Shown here piece after piece: positions 55,515 to 64,000 of a stretch of DNA of 64,000 bases (its first letter is position 1; the number at the start of each line of letters is the position of its first letter). The notes beneath the pieces are model-generated. The model was not told the origin of the DNA, made no database searches, and worked only from the letters and a program-made list of their open reading frames with translations. Position numbers and translations under genes: made by a program. Origin of the DNA: Megachile rotundata (taxonomy: Eukaryota; Arthropoda; Insecta; Hymenoptera; Megachilidae); the NCBI RefSeq assembly GCF_050947335.1, contig NC_134983.1:1302001-1366000 (forward strand), written 5' to 3'.

Positions 55515-57777
55515 AATTGATTTCTCAATTAACATTGCACGTCTCGTAGGTATAAGCGTGTCGCGCTTCTAATCACAGCCGCAAGAAATATAGGCCTTTA
55601 TGGCCGATGGTCGGAGCGAGGGTTATCCATCGCACCACGGTCGGGGTAGGGCTGCCGAGACGGGTTTAGGAAGACAGAAATCCTATTACGGACACCTGGG
55701 AAGATAGCCCAGGTAGCGTGGAAAGACTCACGCTTCCGGCGCCCCTAGATGAGGGACGATTTCCACGCATACCCACTAAAACTGTCTCCCGTCCCCGCCT
55801 CAAGGGCGGGGGGTGGCGGCAACCCGACAGGCTTCCCTATTGGAAAGACGTAGTCCACCTGCGCTAGGCCATCGCTCGCTATTGTGGAAGAAAGACTACC
55901 CCTTCCCCATCCCTCGCGTATGTGTTCCATGTGTGGAGAATAGATGCTCTCAACCAAAGGGTCTTGGCACGAGGGGCTACGTCAAGATCTAAAGGGGAGG
56001 CTCCCGGGCAAAAATGCGCTGACCTCCAGCTTGTCTTGTAACGCCCCCTCAGCACCGCCTCCCGGTGGGCTCGAACATACGGCAAAAAAAACCGCGACCT
56101 CTCCTCATTATTTCCCACCTAATGTCCGAATACGCTTTCGGTTTCTATGTCTAACTCTGTTTGGGCTCCGCAAATGTCTATTTTGCTTCACAAAAATTTT
56201 CCCCACCCACACCCCCACCCCCCCTTCATCCCCTTTTCCTGAACACGTTAAGTTTAACCTTTCGCTATCTCCTAGTACATTTGTGCATCCTGTGCCACTC
56301 ATTATTACGCGAGTTCTGCTCGTGAAAATTTCCGCAAATTTTCCGTCCCCCACCCTCGCCCCCGCGCCCCTACTCCCGCACGCGCTTGTTGCCTGACTGT
56401 TTCTCCCCCTTTCTTTATTACACCCCAGTCTTCTTCCACAACGCTACATGAGCCCGTTGCTCTTGCTAAAATTTCTCCTTCCTCTCTTCTGTCGATTCCA
56501 CTCGGTCCCCATTGTCGCCCGCTAATGGTGCCATGACCAGGCTGACGACTGGGTCCCTAGTTGAATCAACAGTTGATCAGAAGGATTCTCTGTTCAATTT
56601 GACCTCTCTCCCTCCTCTCCCCCGCTCCGTCGGTCACCGTTTTGTGCCCCCTAATGGTGCTATGACCAGGCTGACACCGGTTTCCTCCCTTGCAGGTTTG
56701 AGTCGTTTGATCGGTCGTGTCTATGTTTGTTCCTCCGCCTCTTCCACTCCTGCTCTTCCTCTTCTCCCTCTCGCTGTCTTCTCGCTTCTTCCCCTCCTCT
56801 TGCCATTTAAAAAGCGCGCTATGCCTCCGCCGTCTTGCTTGCTGCAGCATCCCTTCACTTCACCCTTTAGGGCCGCTCTCCATGCGCCTGCAGCGACCCT
56901 TCCCCGGCCATGTTGAATGTTTGCGAAACGGCCTTTACGCTCTACGCTTTCCCTCGCGCTGAGATGCCCACGTGTTCGTACGATATATCGAAACTTGTAC
57001 GACTGACGCCATTATTTATTTACTATCAAATCACGAAAATACGAAAATAGCCAAAACTAATCACCGCGTGCATTCAATATGCCTCATTCGCCCTTTCCCG
57101 CACTCTAAATCCCTAATGACATTTACATTATTAATTAATTAATTTAATTTCTGCGACTTTCTCTCGCAACTTCGACATGTCGCACGACCACGTGTTCGCG
57201 CAAGTCCTTCTTCGAGGGCAACTTTCACCCTTAAATGGCACTATTTTCACTCGCGATATATAAAAATAATCGTGTTTAAGTCGCGCAAATGTTTATTTTA
57301 TTCCGCGGACGGCCCGGACACTCGTTTCCTCGCTCTCAACTTTTCATGGGTTTGCACACCATGCTTTCCCTCGCGTCGCGTGGAGGTCGCCATTACCGAA
57401 ATTTCGATTTTTATTTATAAATTCATTATTTCACCTCCGATTTTTATAAAACATAACCGCTCACTTCCCCCACAGTCTCCCCTCACTTCACAACACTATT
57501 TATCACACTTTAACCACTTTTACCCACCGAAATTGAACTTTGTCGCGGAGCGATCCCCGAACACGTGCGCTCGCCACGACAGCCAGCTGGTATCTAGATT
57601 TGCCCGAGAATGTCGGCTTTGGCCGAGTGGACTTAGTTTTCTACCATTCTCGTGGGACGAAATATGGATTCTTCAAGCAAACAAACAACCAACGTTGCGG
57701 CCGCCAACGAAAAAAGCGGCCAATCCAATTAAAGAGTAGCTGGTGAGGAGAAAAAGAAGAAAGCCGGAAAGACGGTA

Positions 57778-58490
57778 ATGGCCACAGTAACCATCCTAAT
57801 GGTGAGATATACAGCCCCTATGAAGCCACCAAGCGCGGTAAAGAGCAAGGCAGCGGCCCGCACCTCGAGGGAGCCAGCCCCAGGAAATGACTGTACGAGC
57901 AGTCCATCGGAAACTCCCACTGGATCGGAGTTTTCTTCCGGCATTTGGGCGCAATTGAGCATGCTAAGTGCGGCCGTGTCCGTAATAGACAAGGGACTGA
58001 GGGCGGACAAGTCCCAGCACCGTTGGGCCGAAAAGGAGCTTGCTGCGCCATCACAAAAGAAGCGCACAACAAAGAGGAGGCCAACGTAGGACGAGGAGAG
58101 TGTCGGCGGTCTTGGTCCGGGGTGTCGGAGTTCCCGGGATTGACCGAGGCCGCTATGGCCGCAGGTGTCATGGGCGGGGGCCCATGGCACCATTGCACGC
58201 GGTCAGGTGTGTGGAGACGACGGCGGGCGTGGTGACGTCGTCGGCTCCGATAAGGCTGGGGTGGGTTTTAATATTGTTGTGTGGGGAGGCTTCTCCTCCC
58301 CACGAGAAGGGCGACGGTTTGGTCGCAAGGCGGCACATTGGCGGGCCGTGGCGACGAATATGGCACGATCCCATAGCCCGCCATGCCGCAGACGGTGGGC
58401 ATCACCGAGGGGTTTTAGTGGTTAGAAATCCCACACTACCCCCGCTCCTCCCCCGGGGAGTGGGGGCGTCTTGTAGAAGATTTCCCCCCG

Positions 58491-58521
<31 letters not shown>

Positions 58522-58908
58522 ATAAAAAAGGACGAGGAGAGTGACAGTGACATGTCACTTATGTCGGTCGGCGATAGACAGTCGCGTGGAGGCGCGTCGC
58601 CATGGGGAAGTGAAAGGGGTCGCCCTTCAAGTACAGCCGAGTACGTGGCTGCCGCTAAGGCAAGACTTAACGAAGCGCTCCGAGAGGAGTTGGAACTTCA
58701 GAGCGAAAGAGATGTGCTCGACCCGACGAAAGCGCTGCCAGCATCCGATTTGGTCACCCAGTTCCTAAACAAGGCCGACATGATTAGAAGAGTTGCGGCG
58801 GGATCTAGGAATCTCAACGACACCTTTGTGAGGAGCCTACGAGAGTGCTCCAACGTAATTGAAGCTTACGCTGTAGAGCTGGGTAGAGGTCTCAGTCGGA
58901 GAATGTGA
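57778..58908 (+). pseudogene. Non-LTR gag N-terminal part, interrupted
   Basis: 57778-58089 reads a basic/Ser-Pro rich protein (residues MATVTILMVRYTAPMKPPSA on) ending at TAG. The same frame continues at 58090 with DEES, is interrupted by the nested element, and resumes at 58531 with DEESDSDM, then TAEYVAAAKARLNEALREEL and FLNKADMIRRVAAGSRNLN. Helical, charged sequence preceding a coiled coil is usual for R1/Jockey-type gag. The TAG at 58087-58089 is an independent lesion. A 1-base frame change at 58905 moves to the next segment. Confidence 0.65.
58103..58530 (+). mobile_element. Nested 5'-truncated copy of the same family
   Basis: Flanked by a perfect 13-bp duplication GACGAGGAGAGTG (58090-58102 and 58531-58543). 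It consists only of family 3' sequence: GTGACGTCGTCGGCTC, TTTTAGTGGTTAGAAATCCC, a hairpin at 58439-58466 and an A-run from 58491. This is a textbook target-primed, 5'-truncated insertion into the gag of a relative. Confidence 0.92.
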
Positions 58909-59525
58909 ACATCGAGGTGACGGAACTTCGCAAAGCCCTGCAGGCGGCCGAGCATGACAATGTGCAAATGAAGCGGGACATTGATGCACTCCAGAAGCAA
59001 ATGAACGACACGAAGAAGGAAGTGGTGACGCTGAGGAGGGAGCGAGGGGAGGCGGCCATTGCGACGGTTACACCCCCACCCCCACCACCACCGTCCCGCG
59101 TTAGGCACGAGGAGCTAGAGCCGCGAAAGAGGAAAGCGAGTAGGATATTCTCTCCAACCGCTGAGAAGCCAATACAAAACGGCGATGTGGCGAAGCTGTC
59201 TATGGCGGTGGCTAACTTAGCCGCATTGGTTAAAGACCTCATGGGCAAGGTTAGGGGAAGAAAGGCCCCGGAGGAGGGCACCAACCGAAAGAAGAGGCAT
59301 GGATTCGCCAAGGTGCGCTCTAAATCACAGGGCACCAAGGCCAGGAAAGGCAAGGTGCCGGCGAGGACGCCGGCGGCCCCACCTGCTGCTGGCAAAGCAG
59401 AAGACGAGACGTGGACCCAAGTCGTCGGTGGAAAGGCCAGACGGCAGGACAAAAAGGGAGAGGTCACGACTACGAACAGAGCCGCGAGAGGCCCAGCGCA
59501 CCGAAAAGGCAGCAGAAGGCAGTAA
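58905..59525 (+). pseudogene. Non-LTR gag coiled coil and basic region
   Basis: 206 open codons. Residues 1-55 form a heptad-rich coiled coil (VTELRKALQAAEHDNVQMKR, IDALQKQMNDTKKEVVTLRR), followed by a poly-proline run, KRKASRIFSPTAEKP, a Lys/Arg-rich stretch and ETWTQVVGGKARR-type WTxVVGxK motif that is common in R1/Jockey-type gag proteins. It is continuous with the N-terminal part apart from a 1-base shift, and runs into the next segment after another shift near 59520. Confidence 0.65.
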
Positions 59526-60400
59526 GTGGCGAAGAAGACCACAGGAGGGGCAGTAAAGCCGAAGAGGATACCGACGGTCCCACGACCGTCGCTGTTCGCG
59601 GCATTTACGATGAGGATCCCCACTGGCTTCAAAACCTTGTACACCCATGCGATGCTCAAGGCGAGGGAAGTAGTCAGGCCGATTGAGATGAGGGATCTCG
59701 GCATGACTGAGGTGAAATGCAGGAAGTCGGCTACTGGGGGCGTTGTGTTGGGCATCCCATGCCAGAACGGAAAGACGATAGTGTCAACGATTGTGGGCTG
59801 ACTTAAGGACGCATTCAAGGACACCGAGGTCAAAGTGAATCAGCTAGCGAAGACGACCGAGCTGCGGCTCCTTGGGTTGGCGACTCCGTCACGTCCGAGG
59901 ACGTCAAGTTGGTACTAGCCGAGATAGGGGGAAATCAAGGTGGGCGAGATCAAAAGATCGCCGAGGTGCATGGGCACTGTGTGGCTGAGGTGCCCACAAG
60001 ATGCAGTCAGAAAGACCGAGGAGACAAAGAAGTTGAAAGTGGGGTGGACGACAGCATGCGTCCAGGTGCTGGCGCCCCGCCCATTTCAATGCTTCAAGTG
60101 CCTACAGAAGGAGCACACAACCATTCTGTGCACGGAGAAGGAGGATAGAGGCACCAGATGCTATCGCTGCGACAAGAACGGGCGCAACGCTGCGTCTTGT
60201 AGCGAGAAGGAGGCGACATACCCATTGTGCACCGACTTAAGTAGGCCAGCGTCGCATCGACTAGCGCTCCGTCGTGTGCGCCGAAGCCGAAGAGAAAGGA
60301 AATGCCGCCGAAAGCAGGCGAAGGTTCGACTAGCACGGAAGAAGAGACGGAAATGGAGCTATGTCCAGATAAGAGGGCGGTTGGGCCCAGCCATGCCCCG
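59526..60400 (+). pseudogene. Non-LTR gag RNA-binding and zinc-knuckle region
   Basis: 59526-59801 encodes a segment with AFTMRIPTGFKTLYTHAMLK and IEMRDLGMTEVKCRKSATGG, in the place of the RRM-like part of gag. After a frame change, 60090-60245 encodes three knuckles. CFKCLQKEHTTILC is a proper CX2CX4HX4C. CYRCDKNGRNAASC has Arg in place of His. YPLCTDLSRPASHR lacks the first Cys (Tyr). A typical third gag knuckle is CPLCxDxGxPAxHR, so substitutions have accumulated. The acidic tail EEETEMELCPDK follows in another frame. No endonuclease motifs follow. Confidence 0.7.
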
Positions 60401-60699
60401 GCCCATTAAAAAGTGGGCAAAGAATGAAAAGACCGCAGGGACTCTAAGCGGGGTACTCGGAGGTCCCATTTCACACGGCCAGGGGGGAGCCGGTGGCGGA
60501 GTGATGTCGTCGTCGGCTCAATAAATGTTTAGGCGTGGGGTGTGACAATTCCTGAGGGGGGGTCCTTATGCTCCCTCACCGAGCAGAAGCGCTACAGCAT
60601 AGCGGGGGGGAAGTCGCGGAATGGAATTCGGACCGATAGTCACCGCGGCCATCTTAACCTGAAAGGAAGTGCACCACCGACGGGGTTTTTAGTGAGTAG

Positions 60700-60768
60700 G
60701 GATATCACACTCCCCCTGCTCCGGCTTCGCGGAGTGGGGGGGTTATGAAAATTTGCCCCTCGTAAAAA
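60700..60768 (+). terminator. 3' end hairpin and A-run of the non-LTR element
   Basis: CCCCCTGCTCCG, GCTT loop, CGCGGAGTGGGGG at 60712-60740 followed by GTAAAAAAAA. The nested copy has the counterpart CCCCCGCTCC...GGAGTGGGGG at 58439-58466. Different loops with conserved pairing suggest a structured RNA 3' end recognised by reverse transcriptase, not a transcription terminator in the strict sense. Confidence 0.6.
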
Positions 60769-62003
60769 AAAGGTTAGGTGTTTCACTGAAGGATCATACC
60801 AGCAATTCCAGCATTAAAATACGAATATCTCGCGAACCATAAGAGACCCGTTAATTTTGAAGACAGATTTGGAACTGTTGTGAAAAGTTTTATAAGCACA
60901 CAAAATTTCGGCACTCATCTTAATAGGAGTCATTCGGAAGTATATCCGCCAATTACATAAAACCTAACGTTTTCAATATAGTGTTTCTCTTACCTGCATT
61001 ACTGTTTCTCATCAGACATATCGTTTTAATATCGTTTTCTTGAATACGTTATACTTCTTGTTACTGATTATCAGGGGAATTAATTAATGAATAGTTTTAA
61101 TTAGTTGTTAAGTATAACATTTCCAGGTAACGCTTCTGTTACTTGTTGGCAGAGCCGTTTTATAATACATATTTGCCGACTACAAAATATCAGCAAAATT
61201 TAATTACTACTTCTCTACTTCTTATTCTTTTCTCTACTTCTTGTTCTCTACTTGTTTCTCTACTTGTTATGTGTTGGTATCGTCAAATATCGAATCGTTT
61301 TCTGTTTAATTTCTAACATGAAATAATACACATATATGTAGATGTTAAACAGTAGCCTTTACTGATAACATATACCACGACATAGGAACAAGGAAAAAAG
61401 CGACAACAGAAACACCGAGCGGGTAACAGTTGATCGGTCAAAACCGTCACCAATATATGGTAGAACGCGTTGACCTTGTGTGATTGCGTGCATGTTATCA
61501 AAATGATAAAGGCGAGCAACGATCGGTGAACGTTTTCAACCGTCGGGTCAAACCGACAAATTTGAAAAATAACTTCGAGGACATTCGACCGGCACGATAA
61601 TAAAAGGTCGCGGTACAAATTGTGACGAAACCTCCTTCGTCTAACACGTGTTACGTACGCCAATGATTTTTACTCCTCAGAGATGAATATTCGGGAATAG
61701 CCTAAGACCACCGCGAAGCGAGAGTCTAGTCTTGCCTAACTTCCCCAGTTACCAGGGTTTCCTTATTAGGCTTCGCTCGAGAACATCTAACGTCTTCGGA
61801 CCAACGCGATGAAAATTCGTTAGACGAAAACGTCGCGTTGATTCGCTCCTACCGTCTCCACCACTGTTCGTTTTCTACCCATTTTTGAGTATAAAAAGGG
61901 TTGTGGAGAAGACGTCTTGGACCCAGTTGATTCTCGAACGTGGACTAACGAGGAACCTCTGTCAGAGTTTAGTTAGAGCCATTTCACATTGAATTACAGC
62001 TAA
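60769..62003. other. Non-coding interval with promoter-like sequence
   Basis: AT-rich to 61600. At 61640-62000 a GC-richer patch includes GAGTATAAAAAGGGTTGTGG near 61888, a good TATA box, followed by about 110 bp to the foldback at 62004. It may be part of an LTR or a gene promoter cut by the foldback insertion. No polypeptide resembles anything I know. Confidence 0.35.
61888..61907 (+). promoter_or_regulatory. TATA-box candidate
   Basis: GAGTATAAAAAGGGTTGTGG is a strong TATA match in a local GC-rich context. CAGTTGATTC about 30 bp downstream could hold a start site. Context does not identify a gene. Confidence 0.3.
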
Positions 62004-63395
62004 CAAGGGACCATCCCGAAGTGATAATCTCCGATTTTGATGAAACTTGGATATAATGTAGTTCTCGAAAAAATATTCGACACGTATTTTTTTTTAGCTG
62101 CTATCATTCATGTTAAGGGGGTGAAAATAGCCCTCGAAGTTGGGGGTTGAAACCATATTTTTGGGAATATCTCCGGAACTAAAGAAGATAATTGAATTCT
62201 TTTTTTTGTAAATTGTTCGTCATTAGATAGGAAATGTTTGTGCCAAAAAAAATTTAAAGAAACTTTATTTGTTTAAATAATATTTAAAAAATTTATCATT
62301 TTTGTTTAAATTTTTGCACTAAATTTTGATCTATTTTTTTGCAACTTCGTGTACATAAACTATAGACAAAAATAGAGGATACGTGTTTTTGGAATTTGTT
62401 GTTTGTTGCAATGTTTATTAGATATATAATTTAAAGTCACCTCGTGTGAAGAGGGGTAATCAGCATTTTTATTAAAAATATCATTATTTTTACAATCTTT
62501 TACTATATTTTAGACATTTTATACCTCTTCATATGCAATTAATTGATTTCTCAATAATTATTGTAAGCGTTGCAGGTATGAGCGTGACGCGGTTATGATC
62601 AACACCGCGCCGTAAGGAACATAGGCTTTTATGGCCAATACTGCTTTTATACTTTTACAGGCGTAAAGACTTCATTCTAAATAAAATATTTAGAACTTTT
62701 GGAAACATTGGGATTTTTTAAGAAACTCAGAAAATAAAAATAAATTAAATTATTTTTTAACAATATTGGCCACAAATGCCTATGTTCCTTTCGGCGTTGA
62801 TTCTAACCGCGTCACGCTCATACCTGCGACGCTTACAATAATCATTCAGAAATCAATTAACAGCATATATAGAGGTATAAAATCTCTAAAATAATGTAAA
62901 AGATTGTAAAAATAATGATATTTTTAATAAAAATGCTGATTACCCCTCTTCACACGAGGTGACTTTAAATTATATATCTAATAAACATTGCAACAAACAA
63001 CAAATTCCAAAAACACGTATCCTCTATTTTTGTCTATAGTTTATGTACACGAAGTTGCAAAAAAATAGATCAAAATTTAGTGCAAAAATTTAAACAAAAA
63101 TGATAAATTTTTTAAATATTATTTAAACAAATAAAGTTTCTTTAAATTTTTTTTGGCACAAACATTTCCTATCTAATGACGAACAATTTACAAAAAAAAG
63201 AATTCAATTATCTTCTTTAGTTCCGGAGATATTCCCAAAAATATGGTTTCAACCCCCAACTTCGAGGGCTATTTTCAACCCCTTAACATGAATGATAGCA
63301 GCTAAAAAAAAATACGTGTCGAATATTTTTTCGAGAACTACATTATATCCAAGTTTCATCAAAATCGGAGATTATCACTTCGGGATGGTCCCTTG
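62004..63395. mobile_element. CAAGGGAC foldback transposon, full length
   Basis: Arms 62004-62645 and 62762-63395 are near-perfect inverted copies starting CAAGGGACCATCCCGAAGTG; the loop is about 115 bp. Flanked by TAA on both sides (62001-62003, 63396-63398). A 3-bp target of this kind is used by PIF/Harbinger-type elements, but no transposase is present, so classification is tentative. The core GGCCATAAAAGCC / TCAATAATTATTG region is shared with 4137-4230 and 55515-55605. Confidence 0.85.
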
Positions 63396-63815
63396 TAAGT
63401 CACTTTTAAGCAAGATCGGGTTAGAGTCCCCTTCAAGCCACTTTTGATTACCGTACAGTACGTAGAATTTTACTGTTAGGCATTTTTCTAAAGTACTTTC
63501 GGGTCCCCGTTTCGCTCGTTTTTCGTTAAAACTAGGCAGGATTAGATTCTCGCTTTGTCGGAGTCGAAACATTTTAAACTCAAGTAAAATCAAGTCAAGA
63601 ACATCTCTTGTAAAAATCACCTTAACCGACAAGTACACATAACCACTTGTAATTCCGGTTTTGGAAAAAGAATATATTTTCAACTTTTATTTTTAAACTT
63701 AATTTTTGCCTCTGTCAATTAAAACCAAAGTCCTAACCAACCCACCAGTCGGTATATCTTAGCCGCTCGAGATATACTGGCATATCTTTTGTTACGAGCA
63801 CAAATACTAACATTT
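63396..63815. other. Spacer before satellite
   Basis: No gene recognised. The minus-strand open frames here (63375-63943) run across the foldback end and the satellite and are not supported. Confidence 0.4.
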
Positions 63816-64000
63816 CCTGTGACACCCGGCGTTAGCCATACGTCGGCTGGTTCACATATCATTTTCCTGGGGCACCCGGCGTTAGCCATACGTCGGTACA
63901 TCCCTGCGTCTTGACCAATCCTGTGACCCCTGGTGTTAGCCATACGTCGGCTAGTTCACGATAACCAACCTCCTGGGGCACCCGGCGTTAGCCATACGTC
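63816..64000. repeat. Start of a satellite-like tandem array
   Basis: The core GGCGTTAGCCATACGTCG, preceded by CCTG(T/G)G, recurs from 63816, 63866, 63920 and 63972 (periods 50, 54, 52). Units alternate between two types (CCTGTGAC... CTGGTTCAC and CCTGGGGC... GTACATCC), giving a dimeric higher-order unit of about 104 bp. The array runs off the window. Confidence 0.8.

Larger units (their letters stand above)
55515..60768 (+). mobile_element. Gag-only non-LTR element, right copy, with nested insertion
   Basis: Leader 55515-57587 (inverted copy of 1514-4230, first 100 bp from a DNA transposon), decayed gag from about 57660 to 60400, then a 3' untranslated region ending GCCCCTCGTAAAAAAAA. There is no endonuclease or reverse transcriptase frame between gag and the 3' end. 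A second 3' end of the same family is inserted at 58103-58530. Immediately after the A-run comes GGTTAGGTG. No target duplication could be found. Confidence 0.7.

Noticed and set aside
58892..59833. 313-codon minus-strand frame
   Set aside because: Antisense to the coiled-coil and basic gag region; GC-rich coding sequence keeps the opposite strand open.
61313..61663. 116-codon minus-strand frame rich in Cys, Tyr and Val
   Set aside because: No recognisable domain, composition as expected from AT-rich sequence, no splice or promoter support.
1..64000. CRISPR arrays, operons, rRNA genes
   Set aside because: None seen; sequence is eukaryotic and the only regular array is the satellite at the right edge.

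Overview
This window looks like arthropod nuclear DNA, most likely insect. An ant or other hymenopteran is plausible, but that is a low-certainty inference. The base is AT-rich, the host gene has split exons with GT/AG junctions, and the sequence is dense with mariner/Tc1-like, TTAA-target, foldback, LTR and non-LTR elements. No bacterial-type gene organisation is present.

The only clear host gene is the 3' half of a thrombospondin/COMP-type gene on the minus strand. Four exons can be joined in phase: 19205-18852 and 18787-18560 (type 3 calcium-binding repeats), 13282-12773 (the TSP C-terminal domain), and a small terminal exon at 5788-5664 carrying the last 40 codons and the stop. Its last intron is about 7 kb and is filled with transposons, including a deleted mariner and a composite repeat that recurs at 22.3-24.8 kb. 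Upstream exons were not found.

Region by region: 0-4.5 kb holds a minus-strand non-LTR retrotransposon (gag fragment plus a long GC-rich leader) abutting an arm of a CAAGGGAC-ended DNA transposon. 4.5-19.2 kb is the Tsp gene and its intronic transposons. 19.3-29 kb holds a foldback element, a tRNA-like sequence, the second composite repeat, a solo LTR, and a promoter-like block with an array of heat-shock-element matches just upstream of a TATA box. 29-33.3 kb is an element with inverted LTR-like ends and a gag-like region carrying 60-residue repeats. 33.3-44.1 kb holds Tc1 pieces, a 2.7-kb foldback with a TTAA-target MITE in one arm, and a mariner-like family including a 3.3-kb palindrome. 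45.6-47.1 kb is a second, larger solo LTR. 47.9-52.1 kb is a decayed Ty3/gypsy element, possibly errantivirus-like, with an env-like fragment. 53.2-55.1 kb is a decayed copy of an RNA-virus polyprotein segment carrying superfamily 2 helicase motifs. 55.5-60.8 kb is a second non-LTR element with the same leader as the first, gag but no reverse transcriptase, and a nested insertion flanked by a 13-bp target duplication. 62.0-63.4 kb is an intact-looking foldback. A satellite array starts at 63.8 kb and runs off the window.

The strongest leads are the helicase-like endogenous viral element, the gag-only non-LTR element with its conserved 3' hairpin, the leader shared by two elements with different gag proteins, the heat-shock-like promoter, and the inverted-LTR element. 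Apart from Tsp, nearly every coding stretch is a broken mobile-element or virus-derived gene.
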